Shown: in pieces, positions 33,766 to 42,228 of the stretch | Numbering within the stretch: the stretch's first letter is position 1 | How the letters are laid out: every line of letters starts with the position of its first letter | Assembly (NCBI RefSeq): GCF_002904295.1 | Contig: NZ_PPHG01000029.1 | Span: 1-64,000, forward strand | Origin: Amycolatopsis sp. CA-128772 | GTDB lineage: Bacteria > Actinomycetota > Actinomycetes > Mycobacteriales > Pseudonocardiaceae | Direction of reading: 5' to 3' | Length of the DNA: 64,000 nucleotides | Translations under genes and position numbers: made by a program | Notes under the pieces: generated by a model | Told to the model about the DNA's origin: nothing | Database searches by the model: none | What the model saw: only the letters and a program-made list of their open reading frames with translations

Positions 33766-35207
33766 CTGACCGGCCACGAGCCCGGACCGCCACGGGATCG
33801 GTCGAGGGCGAAGTACAGGACGAGGTTTTCGCGTTCCGGGGAATCCCGTTCGCCGCTCCGCCGGTCGGCGCGAACCGGTTCGCCGAGCCCCGTCCGGCGG
33901 CGCCGTGGGACGGCGTCCGCGACGTTTCCGCGTTCGGCACCGCGCCGCCCGGCCCCCAGGCCCCGACGACCGGCGACGACTGGCTGACCCTGGCGGTCTG
34001 GACGCCGGATCCCGGCGCGGCCCGGCTGCCGGTGCTCGTCTGGATCACCGGCGGGGCGTACCTGCAGTGCAGCACCGCGAACCCGCATTTCGACGGGGCG
34101 CGGCTCGCGGCCGGCGGCGCGGTGGTGGTCAGCGTCAACTACCGCGTCGGCGCCGAAGGGTGGGCCCACCTCGACGGCCACCCGGACAACCGCGGGCTCC
34201 TCGACCAGATCGCCGCGCTGCGCTGGGTGAAGGACAACATCGCCGCGTTCGGGGGCGACCCCGGCAACGTCACGGTGTACGGCCAGTCGGCGGGCGCCGG
34301 TTCGTGCGCCGCCCTGCTGGTGATGCCGAGGGCGGCCGGGCTGATCGACCGCGCCATCCTGCAGAGCGTGCCGGGCACGTACTTCACGCCGGCGCTGGCC
34401 GCCGCGGTGACCGGGCACATCCGCGCCGAGGCGGGTACAGCCGAGCTTGCCGACGTCGCTCCGCCGCGGCTGCTGGCGGCCGTGATGGCGGTGAGCGAAC
34501 GCATGGACCCGAGGTGGGGCCCGGTCGTCCACACACCGACCCCGTTCTCTCCGGTGGTCGACGGCGAGATCCTGCCCGTCGCCCCCTGGGCGGGCCTGGC
34601 CGCGGGCGCCGCGAAGGGCGTGCCCCTCCTGCTCGGGCACACCCGTGACGACGCCCGGATGCTCGCCGCCCGGCTCGGGCCGGCCGAAGACGCCGAAGTG
34701 ACGGCGCTGGTCGCCGGCCTCGCACCGACCGTGGACGCGGACCGCTACCGCGCGGAGTTCCCCGGATTGAACGCGACGGCGTTGCGCGAGCTCGCCCTGG
34801 GGGACTGGCTGCTGCGGATGCCGACGTTGCGCCTGGCCGAAGCCGCGCAGGCGGGCGGGTCGCCGGTGTGGCTGTCCGAGCTGTGCTGGGGATACGGGCC
34901 GGAGGGTGCCTGCCACATGCTGGACGCGTCGCTGGTCTTCGGCACCACGGACCTGGGCGGTGCCGTCACGGGCGCCGGCCCGGAGGCGGTCGAGCAGCAC
35001 GGGGTGCTTTCGGAACTGATGCGTCGCGAGTACCTGGCCTTCGCCGCAACCGGTGACCCCGGCTGGGCCGCGTTCGAACCGCCCGGGCGCGCCACCCGGG
35101 TCTACGACGTCGTGTCCACGGTGGAGCGGTACCCGGAGGAACGATCGGCGGCGGTGTGGCGTGACCACCGGTTCGGCGTGGTGGACCCGCTCGGGATCGA
35201 TGCCTGA
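33762..35207 (+). CDS. Type B carboxylesterase
   Basis: A 481-residue alpha/beta hydrolase without a signal peptide. RGIPFAAPPVGANRF, LLDQIAALRWVKDNIAAFGG, and the nucleophile elbow VYGQSAGAGSCA are those of the carboxylesterase/para-nitrobenzyl esterase family. It overlaps the reductase by ATGA and ends 8 bases before the convergent Gfo/Idh gene. It could hydrolyse an ester intermediate or act in reverse as an acyl transfer catalyst. Confidence 0.88.
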   Translation: MTDRPRARTATGSVEGEVQDEVFAFRGIPFAAPPVGANRFAEPRPAAPWDGVRDVSAFGTAPPGPQAPTTGDDWLTLAVWTPDPGAARLPVLVWITGGAYLQCSTANPHFDGARLAAGGAVVVSVNYRVGAEGWAHLDGHPDNRGLLDQIAALRWVKDNIAAFGGDPGNVTVYGQSAGAGSCAALLVMPRAAGLIDRAILQSVPGTYFTPALAAAVTGHIRAEAGTAELADVAPPRLLAAVMAVSERMDPRWGPVVHTPTPFSPVVDGEILPVAPWAGLAAGAAKGVPLLLGHTRDDARMLAARLGPAEDAEVTALVAGLAPTVDADRYRAEFPGLNATALRELALGDWLLRMPTLRLAEAAQAGGSPVWLSELCWGYGPEGACHMLDASLVFGTTDLGGAVTGAGPEAVEQHGVLSELMRREYLAFAATGDPGWAAFEPPGRATRVYDVVSTVERYPEERSAAVWRDHRFGVVDPLGIDA

Positions 35208-35215
35208 GCCCGGCT

Positions 35216-36289
35216 TCACCCGGCCGGCCGGGGAGTCCCGGCCGACCGGTAGAGCCGCTCGATCATGTCGATCGTCCGGATCACCTCGGCCGCGGCCGCA
35301 CCCTGCTGTGCCGGATCGCGCAGCAGCGCCGGGAGGTGGTCCAGCTGGCGCCGGTACTCCGCCCCCCGTGCGTCGGGCGCCGGCTCGACCGGCTCGGCCC
35401 GGCCGTCGCGGTGCAGGACCAGCGAACTGCGCACCCCGTTCGGGCTGAGACCGAACGTGCACGTCAGTTCGGCACGGGCGTCGGCGCCCTCGAGCACCAC
35501 GCGGGTCACATCGCGGGCCGCGTGCGACGCCCAAGCCGCGGTGATGCCCACCAGCGGCCCGCCGTCGAGGGCCAGGACGCCGCGAACGGTGTCTTCGACG
35601 TCCTTCGGCGCGAGTTCACGCTCCGGACCGCCGGGCGACCCCCGCCAGGTCGCTCCGGCGTCCGACCGGGCGAGGAAGTCCGCCGACACCGCGCCGATCA
35701 CCTGCGTCACCCGCGGCCACGACACCAGCCGCAGGCCGACGGTGATCAGGTGCCAGCCCAGGTCGACGAGGGCCCCGCCGCCCGCCCGGCGGCGTTCGGT
35801 GAACCAGCCGCCGGGCGCGGGGACTCCGGCGGCCCGGACCCACGACAGCTCCATCGACCGGAGCGGGCCGAGCTCCGGCAGGAGCTCGCGCAAGGCCGTG
35901 ACGTCGGCGCGGTACCAGGCCGCGGTGCCCGACAGCAGCAGGGCCCCGCCCGCGCGCTCCGCGGCCGCCAGCGCCGCCGCCTCTTCCGCGCTCAGGCAGA
36001 CCGGCTTCTCGACGAACGTGGCGATTCCCCGTTCCAACAGCGGGATCGCGGTGGTGGCGTGCAGGTGGTTGGGCGTCGCGACCACGGCCAAGTCGACGTC
36101 GCCGCCGTGCAGGTCGCCGGGGTCGCTCAGGGACCGCGCGGCCGGGAACCGGGCGGCGGCCCAGGCGGTGGCGGCCGGGTCCGGGTCGTGCACGGCGACG
36201 ACCGTGAACCCCGGGTGCGCCAGGATCCTCGGTGCCCAGAGCTCGCGGACGGCCCAGCCGAGGCCGATCAGGGCGAGGCGGATCTCCAT
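35216..36289 (-). CDS. rifL: Gfo/Idh/MocA oxidoreductase, RifL-like
   Basis: A 357-residue NAD(P)-dependent dehydrogenase: Rossmann start RLALIGLGWAVRELWAPRIL, the family EKP motif in ATFVEKPVCLS, and the C-terminal sheet domain with DLGWHLITVGL. RifL-type proteins work with RifK to convert UDP-glucose through a 3-keto form to UDP-kanosamine. It is the last gene of the minus-strand operon starting with the chorismatase, 6 bases after the ACP stop. Confidence 0.8.
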   Translation of the reverse strand: MEIRLALIGLGWAVRELWAPRILAHPGFTVVAVHDPDPAATAWAAARFPAARSLSDPGDLHGGDVDLAVVATPNHLHATTAIPLLERGIATFVEKPVCLSAEEAAALAAAERAGGALLLSGTAAWYRADVTALRELLPELGPLRSMELSWVRAAGVPAPGGWFTERRRAGGGALVDLGWHLITVGLRLVSWPRVTQVIGAVSADFLARSDAGATWRGSPGGPERELAPKDVEDTVRGVLALDGGPLVGITAAWASHAARDVTRVVLEGADARAELTCTFGLSPNGVRSSLVLHRDGRAEPVEPAPDARGAEYRRQLDHLPALLRDPAQQGAAAAEVIRTIDMIERLYRSAGTPRPAG

Positions 36290-36295
36290 CGTGGC

Positions 36296-36565
36296 TCAGC
36301 GCAGCCGGAGGATGGTGTCCGCCAGCGAGCCGATCGTGCTCGCGCTGGCGATCGCCTGGTCCTGGTCGGCCAGATCGACGCCGAACTCCGCCTCGGCCTT
36401 GGCGAGCAGCTGGACGATGGCGATCGAGTCGAACCCGGCGAAGTCCGTGAGCGAGGTGTCCTCCGCCGGCGCGGACTCCTCGCAACCGGGCACCAGCTCC
36501 ACCACCCACGCGGTCAGCCGCCGCGCCACCTCGGCGCGCTCGGGGGTTCCCGTCTCGTTGCTCAT
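36296..36565 (-). CDS. Acyl carrier protein
   Basis: An 89-residue acidic carrier with the phosphopantetheine serine in FDSIAIVQL (Ser47) and a typical four-helix pattern. The ATG overlaps the stop of the condensation-domain gene (ATGA). It is probably charged with AHBA or hydroxybenzoate by the ligase at 30202-31569. Confidence 0.92.
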   Translation of the reverse strand: MSNETGTPERAEVARRLTAWVVELVPGCEESAPAEDTSLTDFAGFDSIAIVQLLAKAEAEFGVDLADQDQAIASASTIGSLADTILRLR

Positions 36566-37944
36566 CGCGGTGCCTCTCGGTCGGTTTCGGTGGCTTGGGC
36601 AAGGGCGAGCTTGAACGCTTCGACGGCGGGGACGTCCCGGTGCGCGGAAAGCTGCGCCAGCGCGAAGACCTCCATCGCGACGAGGACTTCCCGCGGCTCG
36701 GCGGCGGGCACGCAGCAGCGGTCGAGCATCAGCTGGGGAGCGGGGCCGTCCCCGCCGTTGCGGATCTCGACGTGGAACTTGTCGTCGTAGTACTGCAGGA
36801 CCTGCGGTGGCCCGACGACGGTCCGCGGCCGAAGCGCATGGATCTCGGAGTCGGACAGGGGTGCCTTCTTGGCGACCGCGGTGTCGCGGAAGTCGTTGTG
36901 CATGGCGTCGAACCGGCCCGGCGGGATGATTTCCGCCAGCTGTTCCATCCGGTACCGGCCCATCGAGTACCCGCGGATGCTCGCGGCCATGGTGCGCCGG
37001 ACGACCTCGTCGAACACCGCGTCGCCGACTTCGACGTCGAAGGCGCCCGACTGCGCCATGTTGCCGATGTAGTACTTCTCGGCTTCGGTGAACCGGTTGG
37101 AGATCATGCAGCGGAGCGCAGTGCCGGACCGGCCGGACAGCATCGACACCACCGTCGCCGACATGGCCGCGAACACGGCGGGCGAAGTGACCTTGACCCG
37201 GTCGGCGATCCGGTCGAACGCGGCGCCGAGCGCGGGCGAGCACATGGCGACGCGCACCCAGCGCGGCTCGCGGACGGCGGACGGCGCCGGGAAGTTCGTC
37301 ACGTCGACCCGGTCCCGGAACCGCCGCCACCGCTCGATCGTGCGCTCGTTGAGCCGGATCCCGCTCGGGCCGTTCTCCGCCCGGGCCTGCGCCACCGGGG
37401 TCAGCAGCGGCCGGTCCTCGCCGTAGCCGCGCTCGCCCGCCAGCCGCGCGGTGAACTCCTCGTGGAGCCGGTTGCGCGCGAGGCCGTCGATGGACAGGTG
37501 CGACACGACGACCAGCAGCCAGGCCGGCCGCTGTCCGGAGCAGACGATCGCGAACCGGGCGGGCAGTCCGCGGTCGACGTCGAACGAGCGGTCGGCGAAC
37601 CGGGCGAGCAGGTCGTCGAGCGGCTCCTCCGGGTCGTGCTCCAGCCGGACCTCGTATTCGCCGGAACCGAGCACCTCCTGCCGGCCCGACCCGTCGGCCG
37701 CGTCGAAGTACCGGGTCCGCAGCGATTCGTGCCGCACGACGACGTCGTGGAGCACGGCGAGGACGTCGTCGAGCGCCCGGCCGTCCGGGATCTCGACCCG
37801 GCAGCTGACGTTCAGGTAGGCGTCGTGCGGGCGGAACATCTTGACCGCGCCCCAGATCCCGAACTGGGACCAGGTCATCGGCGCGACGGCCCCGGCCGGA
37901 CCGGAGAACCGGACCGGCGCCGATGTGGTTGTCGAAGGAGCCAT
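36562..37944 (-). CDS. Free-standing NRPS condensation-domain protein
   Basis: A 460-residue protein with the C-domain fold: MTWSQFGIWGAVKMF at the start, VVRHESLRTRYF (core C2), and the active site as SHLSIDG at about 148-154. The usual HHxxxDG has Ser in place of the first His; the second His and Asp remain. Late core motifs (FDAMHNDFRD, VGPPQVLQYYDDKFHVEI) are recognisable. It likely transfers an ACP-bound aryl acid to an amine or hydroxyl. ATG with AGGAGG upstream; a frame extension to 38376 is rejected because it overlaps the DAHP synthase gene. Confidence 0.85.
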   Translation of the reverse strand: MAPSTTTSAPVRFSGPAGAVAPMTWSQFGIWGAVKMFRPHDAYLNVSCRVEIPDGRALDDVLAVLHDVVVRHESLRTRYFDAADGSGRQEVLGSGEYEVRLEHDPEEPLDDLLARFADRSFDVDRGLPARFAIVCSGQRPAWLLVVVSHLSIDGLARNRLHEEFTARLAGERGYGEDRPLLTPVAQARAENGPSGIRLNERTIERWRRFRDRVDVTNFPAPSAVREPRWVRVAMCSPALGAAFDRIADRVKVTSPAVFAAMSATVVSMLSGRSGTALRCMISNRFTEAEKYYIGNMAQSGAFDVEVGDAVFDEVVRRTMAASIRGYSMGRYRMEQLAEIIPPGRFDAMHNDFRDTAVAKKAPLSDSEIHALRPRTVVGPPQVLQYYDDKFHVEIRNGGDGPAPQLMLDRCCVPAAEPREVLVAMEVFALAQLSAHRDVPAVEAFKLALAQATETDREAPR

Positions 37945-37955
37945 GGATCGACCTC

Positions 37956-39116
37956 CTAGCGGGTGGTGAGGACGTCGGTGAACAGTTCGACGAGCGCGCC
38001 GGCTTGAGCGGGGTTGAGCCGGGGGTCGCAAGCCGAGCGGTACCGGGCGGGCTGCGGCCCGGTCGCCAGGTCCGCGACGTCGTCCACGCATTCGCCGACG
38101 TCGTCGGGGGTGATCTCCAGGTGCAGCCCGCCCGGGTGCCGCCCATGCCGGTGGAGCACCGCGCAGAACTGCTCGACCTCGTCGGCCAGCCGGCGCACCA
38201 CCCGGGTCTTGAGTCCGTGTGCCGAGCGGACCGTGTTGCCGTGCATGGGATCGCTGAGCCAGACGACGTCCGCCGCGTGGTCGCCGAGCGCCCGGACGAT
38301 CGGCGGCAGCCGCTCGCCGATCCGGTCGGCGCCCATCCGGACGATCAGGCTCAGCCGGCCCGGCGGCCGGTGCCACGTCAGCCGTTCGGCCAGCGCCAGC
38401 ACCTCGGCCGGATCGGCGTCCGGGCCGACCTTCACCCCGACGGGGTTGGCGATCTCATCGGCGAAGGCGATGTGCGGCCCGGCCACCGCGCGGGTGCGCT
38501 CGCCGATCCACATCGTGTGCGCCGACGACGCGAACACTTCGTCCCGGAGCGGGTCCCTCCGGCGCAACGCGTGCTCGTAGTCCAGCAGCAGGGCTTCGTG
38601 GCTGGTGTACACCGCCGGCCCGGACGCGAGGGTCCGCAGGCCGCGCGCGGCGTGCGCGTAGGCGAGCAACAGCCGCCGCGGGTCGGGCCGCCGGTCCGCC
38701 GCGGTCGGCCTCAGGTCGTTGACCGCGTCCCCGAGGTAGACGGGGACCTCGACGTCGCCGGCCCCGAGCTCGGCACGGTGCGACCGCGGCTTGGCGTACT
38801 GGCCCGCCATCCGCCCGATCAGGACCGGCGTCCGCCCCGCGCGGCGCACGCGCTCGCCGAGCCCGGCCAGCTGCGCGGTCTTGGCGCGGATCGCCCGCGG
38901 CGCCGAGTCGGCGAACAGCTCGGCGCAGTCGCCCGCCTGCAGCACGACGCGTTCTCCGCGCGTCACGGCCGCGAGCTCCTCGGAGAGCTGGGCACACTCG
39001 CCGGCCTCCACCAGCGGCGGCAGGTCGCGCACCAGCTCGACCGTCTCCCGCAGCACCGCCGGGTCCGGCCAAGGGGGCTGGTGCGCCGCGCCGACGAGGT
39101 CCGAAACCGCGGTCAC
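37956..39116 (-). CDS. Class II DAHP synthase (RifH/PhzC-like)
   Basis: A 386-residue 3-deoxy-7-phosphoheptulonate synthase. Hallmarks: VVLQAGDCAELFAD, GRMAGQYAKPRS, MWIGERTRAVAGPHIAF, GVKVGPDADP, WLSDPMHGNT, and GGLHLEITPDDVGECV. It lacks the longer regulatory N-terminus of housekeeping class II enzymes, as do RifH and PhzC. It feeds either shikimate/chorismate for the upstream chorismatase or, as amino-DAHP synthase, AHBA. The GTG start overlaps the chorismatase stop. Confidence 0.88.
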   Translation of the reverse strand: MTAVSDLVGAAHQPPWPDPAVLRETVELVRDLPPLVEAGECAQLSEELAAVTRGERVVLQAGDCAELFADSAPRAIRAKTAQLAGLGERVRRAGRTPVLIGRMAGQYAKPRSHRAELGAGDVEVPVYLGDAVNDLRPTAADRRPDPRRLLLAYAHAARGLRTLASGPAVYTSHEALLLDYEHALRRRDPLRDEVFASSAHTMWIGERTRAVAGPHIAFADEIANPVGVKVGPDADPAEVLALAERLTWHRPPGRLSLIVRMGADRIGERLPPIVRALGDHAADVVWLSDPMHGNTVRSAHGLKTRVVRRLADEVEQFCAVLHRHGRHPGGLHLEITPDDVGECVDDVADLATGPQPARYRSACDPRLNPAQAGALVELFTDVLTTR

Positions 39117-40111
39117 GAGCCCGCTCCGCCGGCCTCGCCGGAGAACTTCATGGTGAGCACGCCTTCGACCTCCAGGAGCAGTTCGCGACGGCAGATGTCC
39201 ACGGTGAACAGCGCCAGCGGGACCAGCGGCCCGACCTCGTCGCGCAGCCGTCGCCGCACGTGCGGGACATCGCGTTCGTGCCGCACATACGCCTTGAGCA
39301 TGGTGAACGAATCCGGTTCCACCTTGCCGCCGGTCTTCTCCGAGACGTCGGCGAGGAGGACGCGGATGTTTTCGAGGGTCGTGTCGCATTGCCCGTCGAG
39401 ATCGCCGGCGTGCGTCGACCGGTGCCCGACGATGCTGGCCGTGCCGGAGAGGAAGAGCTTTTCCGATGCCGGCAGCAAAGTGGCACGGGCGAAACTCGGC
39501 GAGCGCGGGCCGTATTCGCGCGGATAGCGGTGGGCCGGTACCTGCCGGGGGTTCTCGAAATGGACGGGCGCGCCGGACCGCTCGGCGATGAAGTAGACCG
39601 TCACGCCGTCGCCGTGGGAGCCGATCCCGGTGGCGGCGGGCAGGCCGGCGGCCATGTCCGTGCCGGCCTCTTCGAACCCTTCGGCCCGCCCCTGGCAGAA
39701 GTCCCGGTAGACCTCCATGCCGCCGGCGTTGGTGTGGTTGATCCCGCCGATGTGGTTCCACATGCGGACCAGGTGGGGGTAGCCGAGGTCGTGGAGCAGT
39801 GCCACCATCCGGCGGTAGGCCGACCGGGTCGCCGCGCGGTAGCTCGCCGCGCCGGGCAGCCGGAACGCGCCGAACAGGTGCACGCCGTCGTGGCCGTAGA
39901 CGATGTCGTCACGAACGCCGCTCGTCACCGCGGAAGCGCTCGTCCACACTTCGCGAACGGGTTTGCGTCCCCGTTCGCGCATCGCTATTCCGATCGTCGG
40001 GTGGCCCACGGCAAGGTCCGGATTCCGGGATTGACCGCCGAATTCGACGACGCCCAGTACTCCGCCGTGGTTCCGCGGAGGCTCATCCATCGAAACGGCA
40101 ACATCGATCAT
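39113..40111 (-). CDS. Chorismatase (FkbO/Hyg5 family)
   Basis: A 332-residue chorismate-cleaving enzyme of the RidA-like chorismatase family. Strong signatures: VGHPTIGIAMRERGRKPV, DDIVYGHDGVHLFGAFRL, YPHLVRMWNHIGGINHTN, GGMEVYRDFCQGRAEGFEEA, PAATGIGSHGDGVTVYFIAE, and PRQVPAHRYPREYGPRSPSF. Family members give 3-hydroxybenzoate (Hyg5 type) or dihydroxycyclohexadiene carboxylate (FkbO type); I cannot decide which from reading. ATG at 40111 matches family length; the frame runs upstream to 40216 with an alternative ATG at 40135. First gene of the operon. Confidence 0.88.
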   Translation of the reverse strand: MIDVAVSMDEPPRNHGGVLGVVEFGGQSRNPDLAVGHPTIGIAMRERGRKPVREVWTSASAVTSGVRDDIVYGHDGVHLFGAFRLPGAASYRAATRSAYRRMVALLHDLGYPHLVRMWNHIGGINHTNAGGMEVYRDFCQGRAEGFEEAGTDMAAGLPAATGIGSHGDGVTVYFIAERSGAPVHFENPRQVPAHRYPREYGPRSPSFARATLLPASEKLFLSGTASIVGHRSTHAGDLDGQCDTTLENIRVLLADVSEKTGGKVEPDSFTMLKAYVRHERDVPHVRRRLRDEVGPLVPLALFTVDICRRELLLEVEGVLTMKFSGEAGGAGS

Positions 40112-40246
40112 CGGCGTCACTTTCGTCACGAGCATCTCACAGTGGCTTGTCGGAGCATGGGAAGATTTGCGCTCCACGAGTGCGAAAACCATCTCGCAGA
40201 ACATTCTTCGGGGCAAATGCCGCCGGTGCGGGTCATGGCGCCGGGC

Positions 40247-40681
40247 TCAGGGGACCCGGTCCAGGAGGGCACGCGCGGCGAGGCGGTAGCCGAACGCGCC
40301 GAGGCCGGCGATGACGCCGCCGGCCAGCGGCGCGAGCACCGATTCGTGCCGGAACCGCTCGCGGGCCCACACGTTCGACAGGTGCACTTCGATCCATGGC
40401 CGGGGGTAGGCGGCGAGCGCGTCCCGCAGGCTCCACCCGGCGATCATCAGCGCGCCGGGGTTCACGATCGCCCCGACCGTCCCGTGGGCCTCGTGCAGGG
40501 ACCGCACCAGTGCGCCTTCGCAGTCGTGCTGGACTCCGGCCACCCGCCAGCCCCGTGCGGCCACTTCCGCCTCGACGGCGGCCTGGATGTCCGCCAGCGT
40601 GTCCGTGCCGTAGATCGCCGGTTCCCGCCGCCCGAGGATGCCCAGGTTCGGTCCGTTGAGCAGCAGCAGTTCGGCCGTCAT
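40247..40681 (-). CDS. aroQ: Type II 3-dehydroquinate dehydratase (RifJ-like)
   Basis: A 144-residue dodecameric-type dehydroquinase: LLLLNGPNLGILGRREPAIY (catalytic Tyr), the QHDCEGALVRSLHEA segment, INPGA-like VNPGALMIAGWSLRDAL, and EVHLSNVWARERFRHESV. It converts (amino)dehydroquinate to (amino)dehydroshikimate. Its ATG overlaps the glycosyltransferase stop. In ansamycin clusters the same enzyme (RifJ) serves AHBA formation. Confidence 0.92.
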   Translation of the reverse strand: MTAELLLLNGPNLGILGRREPAIYGTDTLADIQAAVEAEVAARGWRVAGVQHDCEGALVRSLHEAHGTVGAIVNPGALMIAGWSLRDALAAYPRPWIEVHLSNVWARERFRHESVLAPLAGGVIAGLGAFGYRLAARALLDRVP

Positions 40682-41838
40682 CGCCGCACCGCCCGCGGCC
40701 GCGGGCGGAGCCTGCCGATTTCCCCGCCACCGGGCCGGGTGCCTTGCAGGTGCTCGTTGAACATGGTCCCGTCGTCGCGGGTGGCCGGTGGCCGCACGTG
40801 GTTCTGGTGGGCCATGACGAAGTCGCCGCGGCCGGTCCGGCCGTGCGCCGCCGCGAGCTCGTGGAACGCGTTGTCCTCGCCGCCCCAGCCCGTGTAGCGC
40901 TCGTCGTGGCCGCCGATCGCGAGGTAGAAATCGCGCCGCACGGCGAAGCAGCCGCCGTAGAGGCCGTCGATGCTCAGGCCTCGGGCGGCTGCCCCGTCGA
41001 GCCGGTACGGGCCGCTCGCCGCGGTGACGGCCGCGATGGTGCGCGTCGTCGACACCTCGTCCATCCAGGTCACGCGGCGGTAGGGGACGAACAGGTCGGC
41101 GTCGTCGAGGCCCCGGAGCATCGCGGCCAGCACGGCCCGGTCGACGAGCAGGTCCGCGTCGAGCACGCAGATCCGCTCGTGCGCGGACCGGCGCACCCCG
41201 GCGTTGACACTCCACGACTTGTTGAACGGACCGCTGTCGGCCACGAGGACGTGCGAGTCGTAGAGGGTTCGCGGCACGCCGTTCAGCCGGGTGCCGGAGT
41301 CCTGCTCGACCAGGGTCACTTCGACGTCGGGTACATCCCGGGCGGCGTCCCGCACCGCGCGCAGGGTGACCGCGAGGTTCCGGGTCCGGTCTTCGGTCGA
41401 CGCGCGGAACGGCACGATCACCGTCAGCGCGCCCCGGCCGGTCGCCGGTGAGGGCGCGGGGTCCGCGACGAACGCCCCGGTGGCCGTCCCGTGCCCGGGG
41501 GAGAGCCGGGTGCGGAAGACCAGCCGGTCGAGCTCCCGGAACGCCGCGGTCGAGCCGGGCGGGGTGCCGACGTCCGCCAGCAGCAGCTCGAGCCGGTCGA
41601 GGGCGACGCGGTCGCCCTCCTCTCCGGCGGCCGCCGTCGCCGCGGCCGCCACCTCGGTCCGTTCGCCGGGGGACAGCGGGGCGAGCCGGGCGTCGACGGC
41701 GCGTTCCAGGAGCGCGCGTTCGGCCGGCCAGCTGTGGTCGTTGAGCCGTCGGCCCGGGTGGGCGAGCAGGACGAGGGCCTCGGCGAGCTCGCTCACCGCG
41801 GTGGTCCCGGTCGGCCTCGGCGCAGTTCTTCCGGTCAT
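40678..41838 (-). CDS. GT-A glycosyltransferase (family 2/27-like)
   Basis: A 386-residue protein with a helical N-terminal extension (about 1-125) followed by a GT-A domain: LTVIVPFRASTEDRTRNLAV, the metal-binding ICVLDADLLVDR (DxD), and the galactosyltransferase-like YTGWGGEDNAFHELA. It should move a nucleotide-sugar unit on to the pathway product. GAAGGA before the ATG. Confidence 0.85.
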   Translation of the reverse strand: MTGRTAPRPTGTTAVSELAEALVLLAHPGRRLNDHSWPAERALLERAVDARLAPLSPGERTEVAAAATAAAGEEGDRVALDRLELLLADVGTPPGSTAAFRELDRLVFRTRLSPGHGTATGAFVADPAPSPATGRGALTVIVPFRASTEDRTRNLAVTLRAVRDAARDVPDVEVTLVEQDSGTRLNGVPRTLYDSHVLVADSGPFNKSWSVNAGVRRSAHERICVLDADLLVDRAVLAAMLRGLDDADLFVPYRRVTWMDEVSTTRTIAAVTAASGPYRLDGAAARGLSIDGLYGGCFAVRRDFYLAIGGHDERYTGWGGEDNAFHELAAAHGRTGRGDFVMAHQNHVRPPATRDDGTMFNEHLQGTRPGGGEIGRLRPRPRAVRR

Positions 41839-42228
41839 TTGTTCCTTCTTCGATGCGGAGTTTCCGACGTGCCGGGCGTGTGGTTTCCGGCACGGGATCA
41901 GTGGTGATTCCGCGTTCGGGAAAGCCGATCCGCGGGACGTTTCGCGCATTGCCGGCGACCGGCGCCGGAGTTTCTCTTCTACCAGCCGGGCCCGCCCGGC
42001 CCAACCGGGCGAGGAGCCGCCGGGCAACTGCCGCGAGGCTGCAGTTGACGACCGGTACTCCGCCATCCGGGTGGCGTTGAGCAGGTCATTTCGCGATCAC
42101 CCTGGGCAAAGATCCAGACCGGTTCGAGAGGTCCAGACCAGCTGTCCGCTGCGGCTTGATCATCACGGATGGCGCGCGGTAAGGTGCAAAAGCGACATGA
42201 GCTGTTCTGAGTGGGGGGAACGCTGACA
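41839..42228. promoter_or_regulatory. Divergent promoter region with TCCAGACC direct repeats
   Basis: 390 bases between the glycosyltransferase (minus) and the StrR-like gene (plus). TCCAGACC is repeated at 42113-42120 and 42132-42139, two helical turns apart, with GGTTCGA between. StrR-type activators bind GTTCGA-containing sites, so this is a candidate self-regulation or pathway site. No gene is supported. Confidence 0.45.

Noticed and set aside
30040..33777. 1245-codon open frame on the minus strand
   Set aside because: Antisense to four clear cluster genes (phosphatase, ligase, P450, reductase); composition is His/Arg/Pro/Gly-rich as expected for the shadow of high-GC codons.
36562..38376. 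Longer start for the condensation-domain gene
   Set aside because: The extension overlaps the DAHP synthase gene by 420 bases and has no family similarity; ATG 37944 has a perfect ribosome site.
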